64,000 nt of DNA from Rhyacophila brunnea (GCA_022495005.1 JAGYXB010001104.1:186001-250000); one strand, 5' to 3'. Positions 10,885-23,267 are shown, numbered from the stretch's first letter. Notes: generated from the letters alone by a model not told the origin. Made by a program: numbers and translations.

Positions 10885-12176
10885 GTAATACAATATTTTC
10901 AATCACAAAACTCTTACGTCCCACGGGGGTAGATAAACCAAGCCCTGTTTATGTACATATATGCACTACTATGGCAGATAAAAGAAAGAAGATAATATCA
11001 TTTTTCAGAAGAAAAAAAAAGTTGTAATGCAAATCAGATGTTTAAATATTGTTATTTTATTTGTTCGTCTAAAGTAGGTAGGAAGATATTAGACATTTTA
11101 ACAACAACAAAAAAACTCTTTATATATCATAAAAATATTTTCGGAAAATTATCGAGCACTCCAGTTCATAAACTTTTATATTTCGAGCACTGCATAATAA
11201 TATTATATACTATATTATTATTGCTGCTGAAAAAAGCTAACTAATATTATTAAAGCGCTTTAAATAATAATTTGATACCCCATAAAAAAATAAGGAGTCT
11301 GACATGCGCCGGCGTGACATTTAAGACTCTAATATTTAAAATAAAATTATAGCTTTAATTTAAACCTTAATGGTTTTTTAAAAAGTATGTCCTTCTATAA
11401 CAGAGAGGTGAAATGGGTCACAAAAAGTGAAATAGAAAAAACCTCTTATATGTATGATACAATTAAACATGTGTTACCACAGGGGTTAAAAGGGTTTGTT
11501 TTTAATTTATTAAGAGTAGCATTTTGACTCATGTGCTGTTCTAGTCGGGGTTTTTTTTAATTCTATAATACATTAGTATTAAGTCTCACAGTCAAAATGT
11601 ATATATTGTAAGCAATCTAATATGTATTATTATGTGTACTATTATAACAATACATAATACTATATAGGTCGTACAAAACAAAATGTGTGTCAATATGTTT
11701 TTGCATGACGCAAAAGTTATGAAAAGGCAGGCACATAAGCAGAATTTTACTGAAGCTTCCTGTGCCAATTTACAGATCAACGCGAGTATTTTTATTGCAT
11801 CGCATGCTCTCCTTCACAAAATATCGACAATTTTAGTTTTCATACATTACAACTAGGGATTACAATCCCGGGATCCCGAGCTATTTTCAATAGCTATGAA
11901 TCCCGAGATTGATAAACATTTTTTTTATCATGTTTTATGGAAAATAAAATAAAATCGAAAATATAACAGAAAAAATACTTTTAATAACAGATAACTACAT
12001 TAGAAATAAACTGAGTTTGAATGAAGTTTGATTTATACCCATGTGTAAGTCGCTGATTCATTTTATTTTTTCACATAAATTAATAAAAATGAGAAAGATT
12101 GAAAAAAAACAATGCTTCACACTATTAATAAAGTAATTCCACCATGATCTCATACGTTTTACGACAGTTTCATATT
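10885..12176. other. No recognised gene; possible hAT-type end at 11,854
   Basis: TAGGGATTACAATCCCGGGA at 11,854 resembles the terminal TAGGGATTGCAA of the hAT-type MITE at 20,658. No partner end is visible. The open frames at 11,038-11,244 and 11,592-11,780 are low-complexity and unassigned. Confidence 0.35.
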
Positions 12177-12840
12177 TTAATATGCTTCCTCTTTTCCAAT
12201 TTTTGCATTGAAGTCTCCTAAGATAATTAGAACATCATGTGGGGAGACTTTTTCGCAGGCTCTCTGCAGATCTTCATAGAATATATCCTTAATTTCCTCG
12301 GTCGCATCGTCAGTTGGGGCATAAACGTTGATGAACGTAATATTGAAAAGTGTACCTTTCAGTTTAAGTTTACATAATCTCTCACTAATTGGCTCAAATC
12401 CTAGTACTGCCCTGCGGATATCAGAGCTGATTAAGAACCCAGTTCCATAGCGACCCTGCGTACCTGCAGATCCACTGTAATAAAAAGTGTAGTTTCTCTT
12501 GTTTATGAAACCTGCGCCCTCCCATCTTATTTCCTGCAATGCAGTCACGCTCATTTTATACTTATGCAATTCAATTGCAACCTCCTCCATTTTGCTCGGC
12601 TGCAACATAGTGCGTACATTCCATGTGCCACATTGTATATATAATCGTTTGTCCTTAATTCTTTGCTTGGGTTGTTGGTTTATTGGGAGTCCGGGGTCCA
12701 AAGCAGTTGTTTTGCTTTTCGTAATCAGGGTTTTTTTACCGTGTTGGGTGATTAGCCCTACGACGAACCCTCCCCCTTTATCCAGGCTTGGGATCGGCCA
12801 TAGCGTAGGTAGAATCGTTCCCTATTACTATAGGCGGTGT
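12177..12840 (-). pseudogene. RTE-like LINE endonuclease (CFDP2-like), truncated
   Basis: The open frame (174 residues from 12,701 down to 12,177, and still open upstream to about 12,830) is an apurinic-type endonuclease/exonuclease/phosphatase domain. Visible motifs in order: CGTWNVRTM (catalytic Asn region), ALQEIRWEG (metal-binding Glu), GTGFLIS, FINVYAPTDD (Tyr) and ILGDFNAKIG (Asp/Asn pair). In the family this domain nicks target DNA so that reverse transcription can begin. It stops right after KIGKEEAY. The last catalytic motif, the linker and the whole reverse transcriptase are missing, although there is no frameshift in what remains. LINEs usually lose their 5' end, so keeping only the 5' domain points to a later deletion. 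The closest family by pattern is RTE/BovB, the source of the endonuclease domain in bovine CFDP2. Confidence 0.9.
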
Positions 12841-13015
12841 TCCAAGTACATACTGTTTACTATTATACTCATACATATTAAATTTACAATGTGAACTTCA
12901 GTGCCAGTGCAAGTGAGATTGCTGACACTGTATAATAGAAACTTTAAAAGTGAGAAACATTAATTACGTTTTACGAAAATTGATGCCACCCGACTGCATG
13001 CTCACTGTGTTTCTA

Positions 13016-13440
13016 TGTTCCATGACAAAACAGAACAGTGACAAAACAGAACATGACAAAACAGAACAATAAATATATCTATGACCTTTCATGAAAAATA
13101 TAAATTTAATATTGAAAATGTCCTATCTCTACTATGTTGATAGATTTTTAATAGCACAGATTTTCAATACGCCATACTAAATCAAATTATATACACAATT
13201 TCTGCATTCCTAATTGCTAGAAAACCTCAAATAAACGGGACATAACTCGGTGTTGCCAGCAAGCTTAGGATATCACATCTTAATCAATATAATATGTTCA
13301 AAATGATTGGGTGACTAGGTACAACGAAATAATGACCTAACCTAACCTAAATAATAGATTCCACAAAAATGAATGTTTCATTTTTCCCCTGGCTGTTCCG
13401 TTTTGTCATTTTCTGTTTTGTTATGTTCTGTTTTGTCCGG
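13016..13440. mobile_element. Foldback element with subrepeat termini
   Basis: The left terminus (13,016-13,070) is three tandem copies of (A/G)TGACAAAACAGAAC. The right terminus (13,392-13,438) is the reverse of a similar array. The interior is AT-rich with a short CCTAACCTAACCTAA run at about 13,336-13,350. Direct subrepeats within inverted ends are the pattern of foldback (FB-like) elements. No TSD was identified. Confidence 0.6.
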
Positions 13441-13589
13441 TTACCGTGTCATTCATTTGTCAAGGTTTTCTTGCATCCCAATAGAAGAAAGATTGATTCA
13501 ATACCTTTGATTGCAACACTATCTACTAAAAATGCACACAAGACATGTCGCTCGGTGATTGTGATAACCAATGAACGAATGCCGCCATA

Positions 13590-13770
13590 CAGTGGTCCTC
13601 CATGGGCAATAAACGTTCACAAGGATGCTCTAAAACCCGCTAGATAGACGAACTCATAAAATTCAGAGGATATGTATGGCAGCAATAAATAAGTATATAA
13701 AATAAGAGTAGAATGAGTTAGGGAGGCCTTCATTTAGTAGTGGATCGGCTCCGACTGATGATGATGACGA
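13590..13770 (+). pseudogene. RTE-like LINE 3' end fragment
   Basis: GCTCTAAAACCCGCTAGATAGACGAACTCATAAA... corresponds to the 'LKTRWINELIK..G..WQQ' block seen in the better preserved copy at 38,510-39,075. It continues to a gATGATGATGAC tail at about 13,757-13,769. Several stops interrupt it. The TGA/ATG-rich tail suggests this is the natural 3' end of the family. Confidence 0.65.
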
Positions 13771-13774
13771 AACT

Positions 13775-15330
13775 TCAATTTATATGAACGATATTACCAT
13801 ATTTTACTGAAAACTTAATCTAGGTGATTATTAGGATACTAGCAAATCTTACCAGTTGGTAGTAGCACCTGTCAACATTCTTATACGTCTTTTCTTTTTA
13901 TCCCTCTCTCTACTTTTTTACTATCTTTGCTCTGGTGTTTCAGTCTCAATTATTTGTCTATGAGCTGTTGCATCAGTCTAACGGAGGCTTTCCGAGCACG
14001 CCATCGCTGAAATTGTTCATCTGTCAGGCGGCGACGCTTAGCTTATCGTTCTCCATCATACATAATGTTTCTTTTTTTATTGCACCATATCCCTATTATA
14101 ATTACTCTTCAATCTCTTGCATAACGCACTAATATCTCGTGAAGCACCTGTCAAACTTCTATGAGAGTGTCATTTGTTTTCTTTCACGACCCGATTAAAA
14201 TATACGACTCCTCCGATTTTTCAAATTTAGAATTTGTGTCTGCCTGGCTCACTTTTTATTATGTTTTCTCACATGCATTACAGATAATTCAACACATAAT
14301 AATAGCGTCATGATTTCATTTTCGTATTTTGTATTTAGTCAACGGGCTGCAATGAATGGCATAGGCCATAGACGACCGTACTCTCCAACAACGAGATCTT
14401 GGCGATAACAGGAAGTCGCTGTAGTCGCATTTTTCAACACTTCATTTTGACATACTTGTCATGGCGGCAACGCGTGCAAGGAGCTTGTTTAAATATTGTA
14501 TAGGCTCGCCCTTTAGGTGGGACTCTTTTCCTTCTTCGCAATCAACCAAAAGTTTACTTATAACAATTTGAAAATCATTTTTGACCGCTTTAGACGTATT
14601 TTTACTATAAAAAGCTTCAAATTACGTAAATTGATAGAACCGTACTCCACGGGAGTATAAAATAAAATTTTTCGGCGTTCCTCATTTGAAAACGGAAGTT
14701 CAATTAGCTGTACTGGATGGGGATTGTTAGTTCACAGTTTTAACACGTAGACAAGAAGTTCTTGTTCGACAGTAGTTTGTGTACCACTGCTTTAAAGTAT
14801 GATACCCTTCCTTGGATAAACAATAATTTCTAATTTTCATAAATCACCACATTTTCAAAAATACGAGCCGTCCTTTTACAGGATTTTGTAGGCGAACATC
14901 CGGACGCCTACAAAATAAGCGGTAACTTACTAAGTGATTAATGAAGGATATATGCCAAAAATTAACCCGCATTTCTGTTTTTTCGTATATGGATTTAGTT
15001 AATGTCTTTCATGTGCTCTGGATAAGACCTAATTATTGAACATTCAGTCGTGTTTAATTAAGTTTTATCTTATTATTACACTGTTAGTTTGTATACACAT
15101 AAATTTACGAAATCCCCATTTAGGTTCACACAACTCTTTGATCTCGTCGCATACTTTGTTGGATAAGTTCATAGCGTTTCGGTTTGGCAATATAGTATGC
15201 AAAAGGTTTGGACTTTGAACCACAGGATCAGCAATACTTCAACTTTAACAAATGCGATGCTCATAGAGAATATTAATATAAATTAATAATAAATAGAACG
15301 CCTGACTTATATTACCATGATACTTATATA
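13775..15330. other. No recognised feature
   Basis: I see no gene. The stretch is slightly more GC-rich at 13,930-14,050 and 14,340-14,480, but there the frames are short and unassigned. Confidence 0.4.
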
Positions 15331-15335
15331 CAAAA

Positions 15336-15841
15336 TAATTACAAGATGAAAAGAACTTTTTATATACCACGTTTTTAAATTTTCTGTTGAATCATATAAA
15401 CTTGACAATTCTATGTATTAATAATTTAGGAAAAATAAGGCAATATTGTCAACAAATCATTTTTTTGCTATTTTGCAACAAACAAACAAATAATATAGAA
15501 TACTGAAATGTCATTTTGATTTCCATAGTAACGCACGTATATATCAATAATTTAGTTGCTAGGTCCACCTCTTAGCAACCAATAATAGTGGATTGGATTA
15601 CGGATTTCTTCCGAAATAACTTTTCATACAAAACAGAATTAACTGAAAATGAATTCAATTCTACTTAAAGATGGCTAAAAGTATTAAAAGAATTCATTGG
15701 CATCGTGTTCTGATATATTCCAAAAGTTTCAAATGTCTAGCTAGTCGGGAAGTTAGTTAAAAATCGATTGCAAGATTTGTACTGGATTAACAACCACCGG
15801 ACAAACAAGAATACGAGCTAAGAAAAACGTGGTAATATAGT
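15336..15841 (+). mobile_element. 480-bp MITE family M1, copy 1
   Basis: This is one of three related copies (others at 37,109 and 40,027). The termini are short inverted repeats: left TATATACCACGTTTTTA at 15,360, right reversed CTATATTACCACGTTTTT. The family core includes GTAACGCACGTATA, a small hairpin GTTGCTAGG...TTAGCAACC (15,555-15,582), GGATTTCTTCCGAAATAACT and AAAATCGATTGCAAGATTTGT. There is no coding capacity. Superfamily not known. Confidence 0.7.
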
Positions 15842-16027
15842 TTATTATTAGTATTATCTGTCTATTTGTTCCATTATAATTCAAAAACTACTGTACCAAT
15901 ATTGACAATATTTACACGGATTATAAGAAAGACTACATTGGTGATCATCTTTATACCCCATTTTTTTTAGAAAAAGTCGTACAAAAATAACGCACTTGCA
16001 ACAGTAATGATTACAAGCAGGTACAAT

Positions 16028-16430
16028 GGTCAGATAACGGCGGTGGAGTGGTGGGGTGCAGCGGGTAGAGAGCTCGCGTTTTCATCCAATCACCGTCTAT
16101 CTCGAGGCCTTAGTCGGATCTAATAATAAAATGTAATCATTAGAAAAGTGATCAGATACCCGCGGTGGTGCGATGAAGTGAGGTGCGAGCAGAGTTACGA
16201 GCGCCCATATCCAACCGTCGTTTATCTCATTATTTTGGAAAAAAATAAATCGAATCACTTTATCTATTGGTCGGAACTAATAATAAAATGTAATCATTGG
16301 TAACTTAGGTGGTGCAACCCGCGTGGGTGCAGTGAAGTGATGTGCGAGCAGAGTGATGAGCGCACATATCCAACCGTTGTTTATCTCATTATATTGGGGG
16401 AAAATCAAATCGAATCTCTATTACTATTCT
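16028..16430. repeat. 158-bp tandem repeat, about 2.5-3 units
   Basis: TAATAATAAAATGTAATCAT recurs at 16,121 and 16,279, and GAAGTG(A)GTGCGAGCAGAG at 16,173 and 16,331, giving a 158-bp period. A shorter, more diverged first unit starts near 16,028. The units are unusually GC-rich for the window (GGTGGTGC, GCGAGCAGAG, CCAACCGTCG). Confidence 0.75.
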
Positions 16431-16434
16431 AATA

Positions 16435-18960
16435 TGTCTAATTTGTATTGTCATACATCTTCGTCGCGGATTATTACTAGATACCAAGAACTAAATTTGA
16501 GAAATCCTGTGATTATAATATATATATATATATCTTAGATTGCATTTGAAAAAACAATACGGGTGATATTGTATTTAAAAATATTGTACAGTTTATTTCC
16601 GATTTTAATCGGTGATTTTTAAAGGTTAATATTGAAAATGTTTCAATTTTGTATAATATTTTAATTGGTATCAAATATCAAAAGAAATTTAAGTAATATT
16701 TCGAGTAGAAAATAATCAGCTTTCCATTCTGGATTGAATAATAATACGTTATTTAAATATTTTTAAATGCTAATTAGGTATTTTAATAAGATTAACTCAA
16801 GCTAATTAAAAGTTATAAGTATCTTGTTATTCGAACGTTATTTATTTTGAAAATAGGGATTTTTCCTGCATTAGAAAAAAAATACGAAACTTTGTTCACC
16901 AATCACTTTTATCTGAATTGAATTTAATAGTCGGGAATCACAGGAAGGCGTGGTGGAGATCATAATTTCTCGTAATATGTCATAAGTAAATTAAACGAAC
17001 GTCCATAATTTTATATTCACCGGTAACTTTTTATTAACTAATTTTTTTCAAATTCAATTACCAGCGCGGTGGATTTTTTCCACCCTACTTTGTCACAAAA
17101 ACGGAACCTATTCGTATTTTTCTCATATTTATCTCGTACTTACTTAAACGAAATCAAAGGTAAAATTAGAATATTATGAAAATGAAAAATACAGATATTA
17201 TAATATCACAGTCTCAAAAAGTGTACAATTAAGTACACTTTCATTCAAAACTATTCGAAGCAAAAAAGTTCCATGATAAAAATTGTAATAATTTATAAAT
17301 ATAATGCCCCCCCCCCTTGGTAGGGTAAAATCCAAAATAACAAGGATTACACTCGGAGCAATTCCATAAACAATGCGGTTATCTAGAGTAATTGTTAACA
17401 CACTGCACTGCATCTTACTTGTTTCCAAATTCATATTAAAAAATATCACGCCTAAAATTTAACTTCCCGAGATAATTAACTGCCTGAATACGACATATTA
17501 TTAATTATATTTATCACGTTTTAACTGATATTCGAGTTAAGTGATATATTAGATGTGGATGAAATGCGAATCTCAAACGTCTGGCAAAAATCTCTATTTA
17601 AATATATTATTATATAAATATGTTTAGTGTATCCAATAAATGGATCGAATAAATTGGGTGAATAACTAAGAAACATTCCTCACAAAATAAAAGCTTGGTG
17701 TTGTTACAATCATTGTGTGGGGCCATATTCTCCGCTTAGGAGTGAAAATGATAATAATAACGTTATCAGTAGGTATAAAGTGATGGTGCTCAATTTTATT
17801 AACCTGCCACTATTATTTAAAGCAAATTCTATAGTTAGTCAAGATCGTCCATAGGCAGGCCGCGGCACTAAATGACGAGTTCTGGTTGTAGTGCTAGTTA
17901 TTGCTTAACTTCGAATGCAATCAATAACCTGCTCGCAGTACATGAAGATTTTTAGTTGCATATTTCGTTCGTATTGCCAGCAACTTTTTGCCAATGTGAA
18001 CACCGCTTAACGGAATCCGTAGTATAAATTTAATATTATGTTGAAAGAATAGCTTAGAACAATAATTTGATCTTTCTTTTTTTTAATCGTATAAGAAGCA
18101 TCTTTACAAGAACCCAAAGATTGGCATCGCATTTTAGAGCCAATTAAAAAAGACAAGTAGGTGGTACCTTGTTCTTTCTCTTTTCAATAATTTTCCTACT
18201 GCGGAGCGTCTTAATGTCTGTTCTTTTGTAAATGTAATATGAATTATTTCTTGCTATTTTTAGTTACATGCCATCTTGTAAAGACCAATCGTCTTGTGAA
18301 TTTAATTTTTGCCTATGGCCAGTATTTCTACATTAACTATAGCAGACTACCGTGTTGGGTCTCTATATTTAATTAACACTTTCTAATTAACACTATTTTA
18401 ACACCTCAATAAAACGTAATAAAAAGTTAAAGTAATTTATTTCATTTCTATCCACTTTTTAATAACAGCTAGGTAGTTATTATTTTATGAACCCTGTTAA
18501 AACCGACTAAGATAATAATTTTCCTCTGCCCATAATTATTATGCAAAAATGAAAATGAATTATAATCAATCATAATATTATAAAATGCTAATGGCGACGT
18601 TTAAATTTTTAATTCAAAACCGCTCCAGGATAGTAATTAATTATTCTGTCACCTGAACGTAGTTCGAAAAATATAAGTTCTTATTAAAATATTTTCAACG
18701 TAGCTTTCACGGAAACTGCTTTTGAGACTAAGTTTTCCAATTGATATTAAAATATTCTTTGGAAACCCCGTTGCTATTATATTCCCCTAATATACTAGTA
18801 AGTACCAATATTTTACTCTATTACTTTTTTATCAAGTACTTAGTACTTGGTTTAGTATTTTATTACTGTCAACATCAGGATTCCTTAACCTTTTTGGGCC
18901 CTGCTTCACAATTAGGATACAGTTTTATTATTTCACGGCCACAGTCAGTAATAAAGTAAA
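16435..18960. other. No recognised gene
   Basis: AT-rich, with a homopolymer of about ten C at 17,309-17,318 and an (AT)n run at 16,518-16,534. The open frames at 17,198-17,449 and 18,741-18,959 have no family resemblance. Confidence 0.45.
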
Positions 18961-18961
18961 A

Positions 18962-19167
18962 GAAAATTTGGTACAGTTCGGTTATGAAGAATACAGCGGA
19001 AAACACATCTTGAAAATACCAGATATACTGGATTATTTGTTAGGTCCTAACCCAACATAACCTAACCTAACCTAACCCAACCTAAACTAACAAATAATCC
19101 AGTATATCGGGTATTTTGAAAATGTGTTTTCCGCTGTATTCCTCATAACCGAACTGTACCGAAAATT
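18962..19167. mobile_element. Foldback element with a CCTAA-repeat loop
   Basis: Arms of about 80 bases (18,962-19,045 and 19,086-19,167) are inverted copies with only a handful of changes; both contain GGAAAACACAT and GGATTATTTGTTAG. The 40-base loop is CCTAACCCAACATAACCTAA and similar, a degenerate telomere-type repeat. No clear TSD. Confidence 0.8.
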
Positions 19168-19449
19168 GATATGTTAATAATATTATAAAATACAGTATTT
19201 ACCTACTCATGTTTGTAAAATCACATTGGCTCTGAATATTTTTTTAACTGTCATAAAATCATAATGTCATATTATTGATTACACCTTAAGTCATCTCAAG
19301 ACATCAATCAGTTGGTTTCGATTTGCTTATAACAAGCTCGAGTTGAAACCCCTAATTAGCACTGTTAGTTCTAAATCAACCAAAATGTAAAACTGTTACA
19401 TAGTGCCTCATTAAAATATATTTTAATAAATTTCTCCTTTATTTTATAC

Positions 19450-19692
19450 TTTTCTTTCGACCATGTCCGATCCTAATATGATCATATGGACCTCCACAAA
19501 GTAGAGGTTTGTATTGACAGATTTTTGTTTTACGAGAAATGGATGTCAGCCACTTGCTCAACCTATTAGGTCCATACCCTGACTCACACACTAATTGAAA
19601 AACAATATATGTACTTGCCAGACCCAAGATTCGAACCTGAGACCCACGGAGTGATAGTCCAACGCTTAAGCCGCGCGGCCACCGTGGGTGTA
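19450..19692 (-). repeat. tRNA-derived SINE, near full length
   Basis: Reverse orientation copy with head CACGGTGGCCGCGCGGCTTA, B box reversed at 19,627-19,637, body and GGACATGGTCGAAAG tail. Both flanks have TTATTTTAT (about 19,439-19,447 and 19,693-19,701), probably the target duplication in AT-rich DNA. Confidence 0.85.
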
Positions 19693-20339
19693 TTATTTTA
19701 TTAGTTATTTTATTATTTTTGACAAAATATGTGATAATGTGTGGAGTCATCATAATATTTTTTGGCCAATAGGGTGCATTTTTACGGCCCCGACCGCCGC
19801 TAAAATTTTAATAACTTACATAGTATACAGCGCCACAAAATCGTGGCCAAGAATGCCAAGATAATATAATAGTTATACTATAAATGTATTATGATGAAAA
19901 TATTTCGTAACCCACTCAAGATCCCAAATCGACCTAAATTTTTAACCTCGACCCATAGATTAAGAATCTTTCATCTACTTAATGGATAAATTTAATAATA
20001 TTATACGTCCTACAATGACATTTAATATATTTTTACGATGTTTTTCGAAACATTAAATTTATTTCATACTTAAGTATTACCGACCAGACTTTGTATATAA
20101 TATTATGTCTGCTTAACTTTGTTTTCTATTTGCTTAAAAGTATTATTAAGTTTTTTAATTATAACTTTATAGTATATAATATATCAAGTGGGTATCAGTA
20201 TTTCAATAATAGAATTTATAGTATGTTACTTTATGTAATTACAGAAATAATGCGTCGATAATATTTTCAAGTGGAAAATAAACTTTTATTGCTTATTTTT
20301 AAAACACTTAACCGTTAAACGAATATTAAATTTTTATAA

Positions 20340-20480
20340 CCCATCATCATCGGTACACCCCAATGTGGGTCAATGCTGTCTTCAGGATACATCTCCACTC
20401 TTACATGTCGGCCAAAACTCCATATACTGGTGATGTCGTTTTAATGAGTGATCAGTGATCCCAGATGAATTCGTCGAATT
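20340..20480 (-). pseudogene. Possible LINE 3' end fragment
   Basis: The reverse strand reads ...GGAGATGTATCCTGAAGACAG followed by a GATGATGATG tail at 20,342-20,351. This layout is common at RTE-like 3' ends. Too short and degraded to be sure. Confidence 0.35.
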
Positions 20481-20657
20481 TAATAGCCATTGATCATGAG
20501 CGATGAGCCTTTGTTGTATTTTAAAACTAAATAATATTTAATCACAAAAATACAACGCAAAGGCGAATATAATATGCTTGAACAATATATGGAAAAACAT
20601 AATATTATGTAATGACAAAAGAACATAAAAATAATGGGAAATTCCTAACCTTCCAAG

Positions 20658-21385
20658 TAGGGATTGCAATACCGAATGAAGATATCAATACCAGTATTTC
20701 GGTATTACATATTATTATATAGGTACCGGTATTCATTAAAAACACCTCACGGCTCCATAATTCTTTTTGAAGTTGTACTTCTTTTGGCGCGTTTGTGAAA
20801 TCAGATCAAAGTGTATTTTTGGCGTGTGACATGTAACACATGACTTATTTTTTCACACGAAAAAAAACGCACTCGATTGGATTCGAACCACCGATTGTTC
20901 GGTTTTCATCCGAACGCACTACCTTTACGCCACAGTATGATACTGCAATCGTAACGATTATAAAGTATAATATTATAGTTTAGAATTGTTCCGTTGCCTA
21001 GGCAGTGAATTTATTATTGTCGGCCATTTGCAATTCCTTACATAAATATATAAATAAACCTACGACGTTCCAATAAGCGGTTCTTTTTCTTGAGTGTGTA
21101 ATTTAACAAGATAATTAAGAGCTAGTCAAAGAATTTGTTTGGATTTTTTTGTGATTTTTTTTTTGTTTGGTTACGCCAAAGAAGTATAACTTCTAACGCG
21201 CGTACATAAGTACACACACCGATTTTTTCTATCAATATTTCACTTTTACCAAATGATTTAGTCATGTTATAATATGTAGTAAAGTTCCTTTCTTAATATC
21301 GAAAATACCAATATTTTAAACCAGTATTTCGGAATCGATAAATTCAAGGATCTCAGTTTTCAAAATACCGATATTGCAATCCCTA
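20658..21385. mobile_element. hAT-type MITE with perfect 8-bp TSD, carrying a nested repeat
   Basis: The left end TAGGGATTGCAATACC and the reversed right end TAGGGATTGCAATATCGGTA form the inverted termini. CTTCCAAG flanks both ends exactly (20,650-20,657 and 21,386-21,393). There is no transposase. The interior from 20,768 to 21,226 is a copy of the tRNA-bearing repeat also found at 23,268, so that repeat appears to have inserted into, or to have been captured by, this MITE. Confidence 0.85.
20768..21226 (-). mobile_element. tRNA-bearing inverted-repeat family T2, copy 1
   Basis: Ends carry GAAGTTGTACTTCTTTTGGC (20,769-) and the reverse-related CGCCAAAGAAGTATAACTTC (to about 21,197), extended by CTAACGCGCGTACATAAGTA. 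The interior on the minus strand has a tRNA-like cassette: A box TGGCGTAAAGGTAGTGCG (20,915-20,932 reversed) and B box GGTTCGAATCC (20,879-20,889 reversed). The spacing between boxes is normal for a tRNA. No protein. Confidence 0.75.
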
Positions 21386-21393
21386 CTTCCAAG

Positions 21394-22015
21394 TGTGGTG
21401 TAACAACATTTAGATCAGGGTGTTATACGCGTCTCATTTAAATAAATATCGGGAATATAATACAACATACTTCATAATTAATTAAAAACTTTGTTCGTTT
21501 ATCTCAATAATGTGTATAGCCTGAATTAAAAAGTGTGTAAATATCTCGGTGCAATGGCATACATATTTCGTCGACAACTTTAAGTTTGACATAAGTATAA
21601 TTAGTTTTCTTTAGAACTCCACTAATGATTTTCCCAAGCCTGGAAAACGAATTAAATTTACCTGAAAATAAGAAAAAAAACTGTTTTTCTTTCATATTTT
21701 TAGTGTACTTATATATTTTTTTTTATTATATTAGGTATCTATCGCCCCTTGTCGAATGAAATTTATTACAAACAAGTAGATTTTTTTCTACAAAAAATGC
21801 TACATCGATGCGACATTACATTAAATTACATATATTTTGTGAATGATAACAAAATTAGATCAACAAATTCGACATGTTGCAGTCGAAACGAGTTTATATG
21901 TGCGACAGGGCTAATACTGAACGTGTAAGATCAATAAAACATTTATACCATTTTTTATGAATACTGTCAGTATTACTTATAGACTATTAACCGTGAAATG
22001 TCTACTATAGAAAAA
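21394..22015. other. No recognised feature
   Basis: AT-rich sequence. Open frame 21,504-21,695 (-) is unassigned. Confidence 0.4.
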
Positions 22016-22019
22016 TACA

Positions 22020-22092
22020 ACCACTTTTGCAACCGGCTGGATTGAACCCGCGACTCGTGGCCACTATACTTACTAATTCATCGCGAGCGCAA
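22020..22092 (-). repeat. tRNA-like sequence
   Basis: The reverse strand has GATGAATTAGTAAGTATAGTGG (A-box-like) and, about 20 bases on, GGGTTCAATCCAGCC (B-box-like). No complete cloverleaf is evident. Probably SINE-derived. Confidence 0.5.
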
Positions 22093-22094
22093 AA

Positions 22095-23265
22095 TAATGA
22101 ACACATATTATATTCAAAATAATATCTTTGTAATTGCAGTTTTATACAGTTTTCTAAGCCAGAGAATAATGTTTACTTTCCCCGTTTGGCCGAGAGATAA
22201 ATTTAATTTCAGCAAAAAGAAAAAAGAAGAAAAAAAAACAATCAACTTTAGTGGTCGCCTGTAATTCCACAGCTGTGAATTTTTCCTCTCGGGTTTTATC
22301 GGATTAACTTATACACGAGTTTGTATACTTCATCGAGGCTGATTGAGAGTCATTCGCTTCTTTCATTGAGGCTTTAAACGAATTTTGCCTCTTCATTAAA
22401 GTGGTCGGTCGCATTTGGAATAATTTCATTCCGCATATTTTATGCCCAATATTATATTTAAGCCGGTTTTTTCAGACTTTACATAATAATAATACGGAAT
22501 AAGTAGATACACCAAGTGAAGAGAGGTAATGAAGAAAAGCATTTATTCCGTCATTTTAAAAAGAAAATCAAGCGACTAAATCCACTTCGCGTATATTATA
22601 ATTCAACGTTATTAATTTTTCAGGGTGTTACTTACCACAGCAACAAACATATTAATAAATTCAATAACAATGGAATGAAAACATCTTGGTACAAATAAAT
22701 TCTTAATATTGTAAAAAAAAATCATAAAGTGACATAATTTATAACGCGAGATGTTTTTAATAAATCTTCCCAAATATAAATAGTATTCCATACATATTTT
22801 GTAATAAGTATATTCCAAAGAATATATATATTTAATAAAGAATCCCACGTTCTTGGATATTTTGGTCATATATTAATCTATTATTAAAAGCGATTTCATA
22901 TCTTTTGCTCGCCTTAAAAATACCCAATTAGGATGAATACTTACCCACCTACTAGTGGCGCTTAGTGGGAAAATGCGAAAATTTCAATTTGATACATTTT
23001 TTAGTAATTTACATTTTAAATTAATATTATTAATAAATACGTAAGTATCTAAAGACATAAATAAGAAAAATATGTTTTATTAAATTTAAAATCAATGATA
23101 AACTTATATTTAATAAAAACTTTACAAAATGTGATTTTGGATTCCATTGTATCATTCCATATTATTTTATGGTCATGTTTCTTATAGAAATTTAGTTTAT
23201 TAAGATTTTTCATTAATTTATAGTGTTAATATATTTTTGTATTCATGTATAAAACGTCAATTTAT
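22095..23265. other. No recognised feature
   Basis: AT-rich with purine runs at 22,216-22,240. Open frames 22,516-22,698 and 22,612-22,869 overlap on opposite strands and match nothing I know. Confidence 0.4.
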
Positions 23266-23267
23266 GT

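Noticed and set aside
19040..19085. Interstitial telomere or chromosome end
   Set aside because: The CCTAA run is short, degenerate and confined to the loop of a foldback, with ordinary sequence on both sides.
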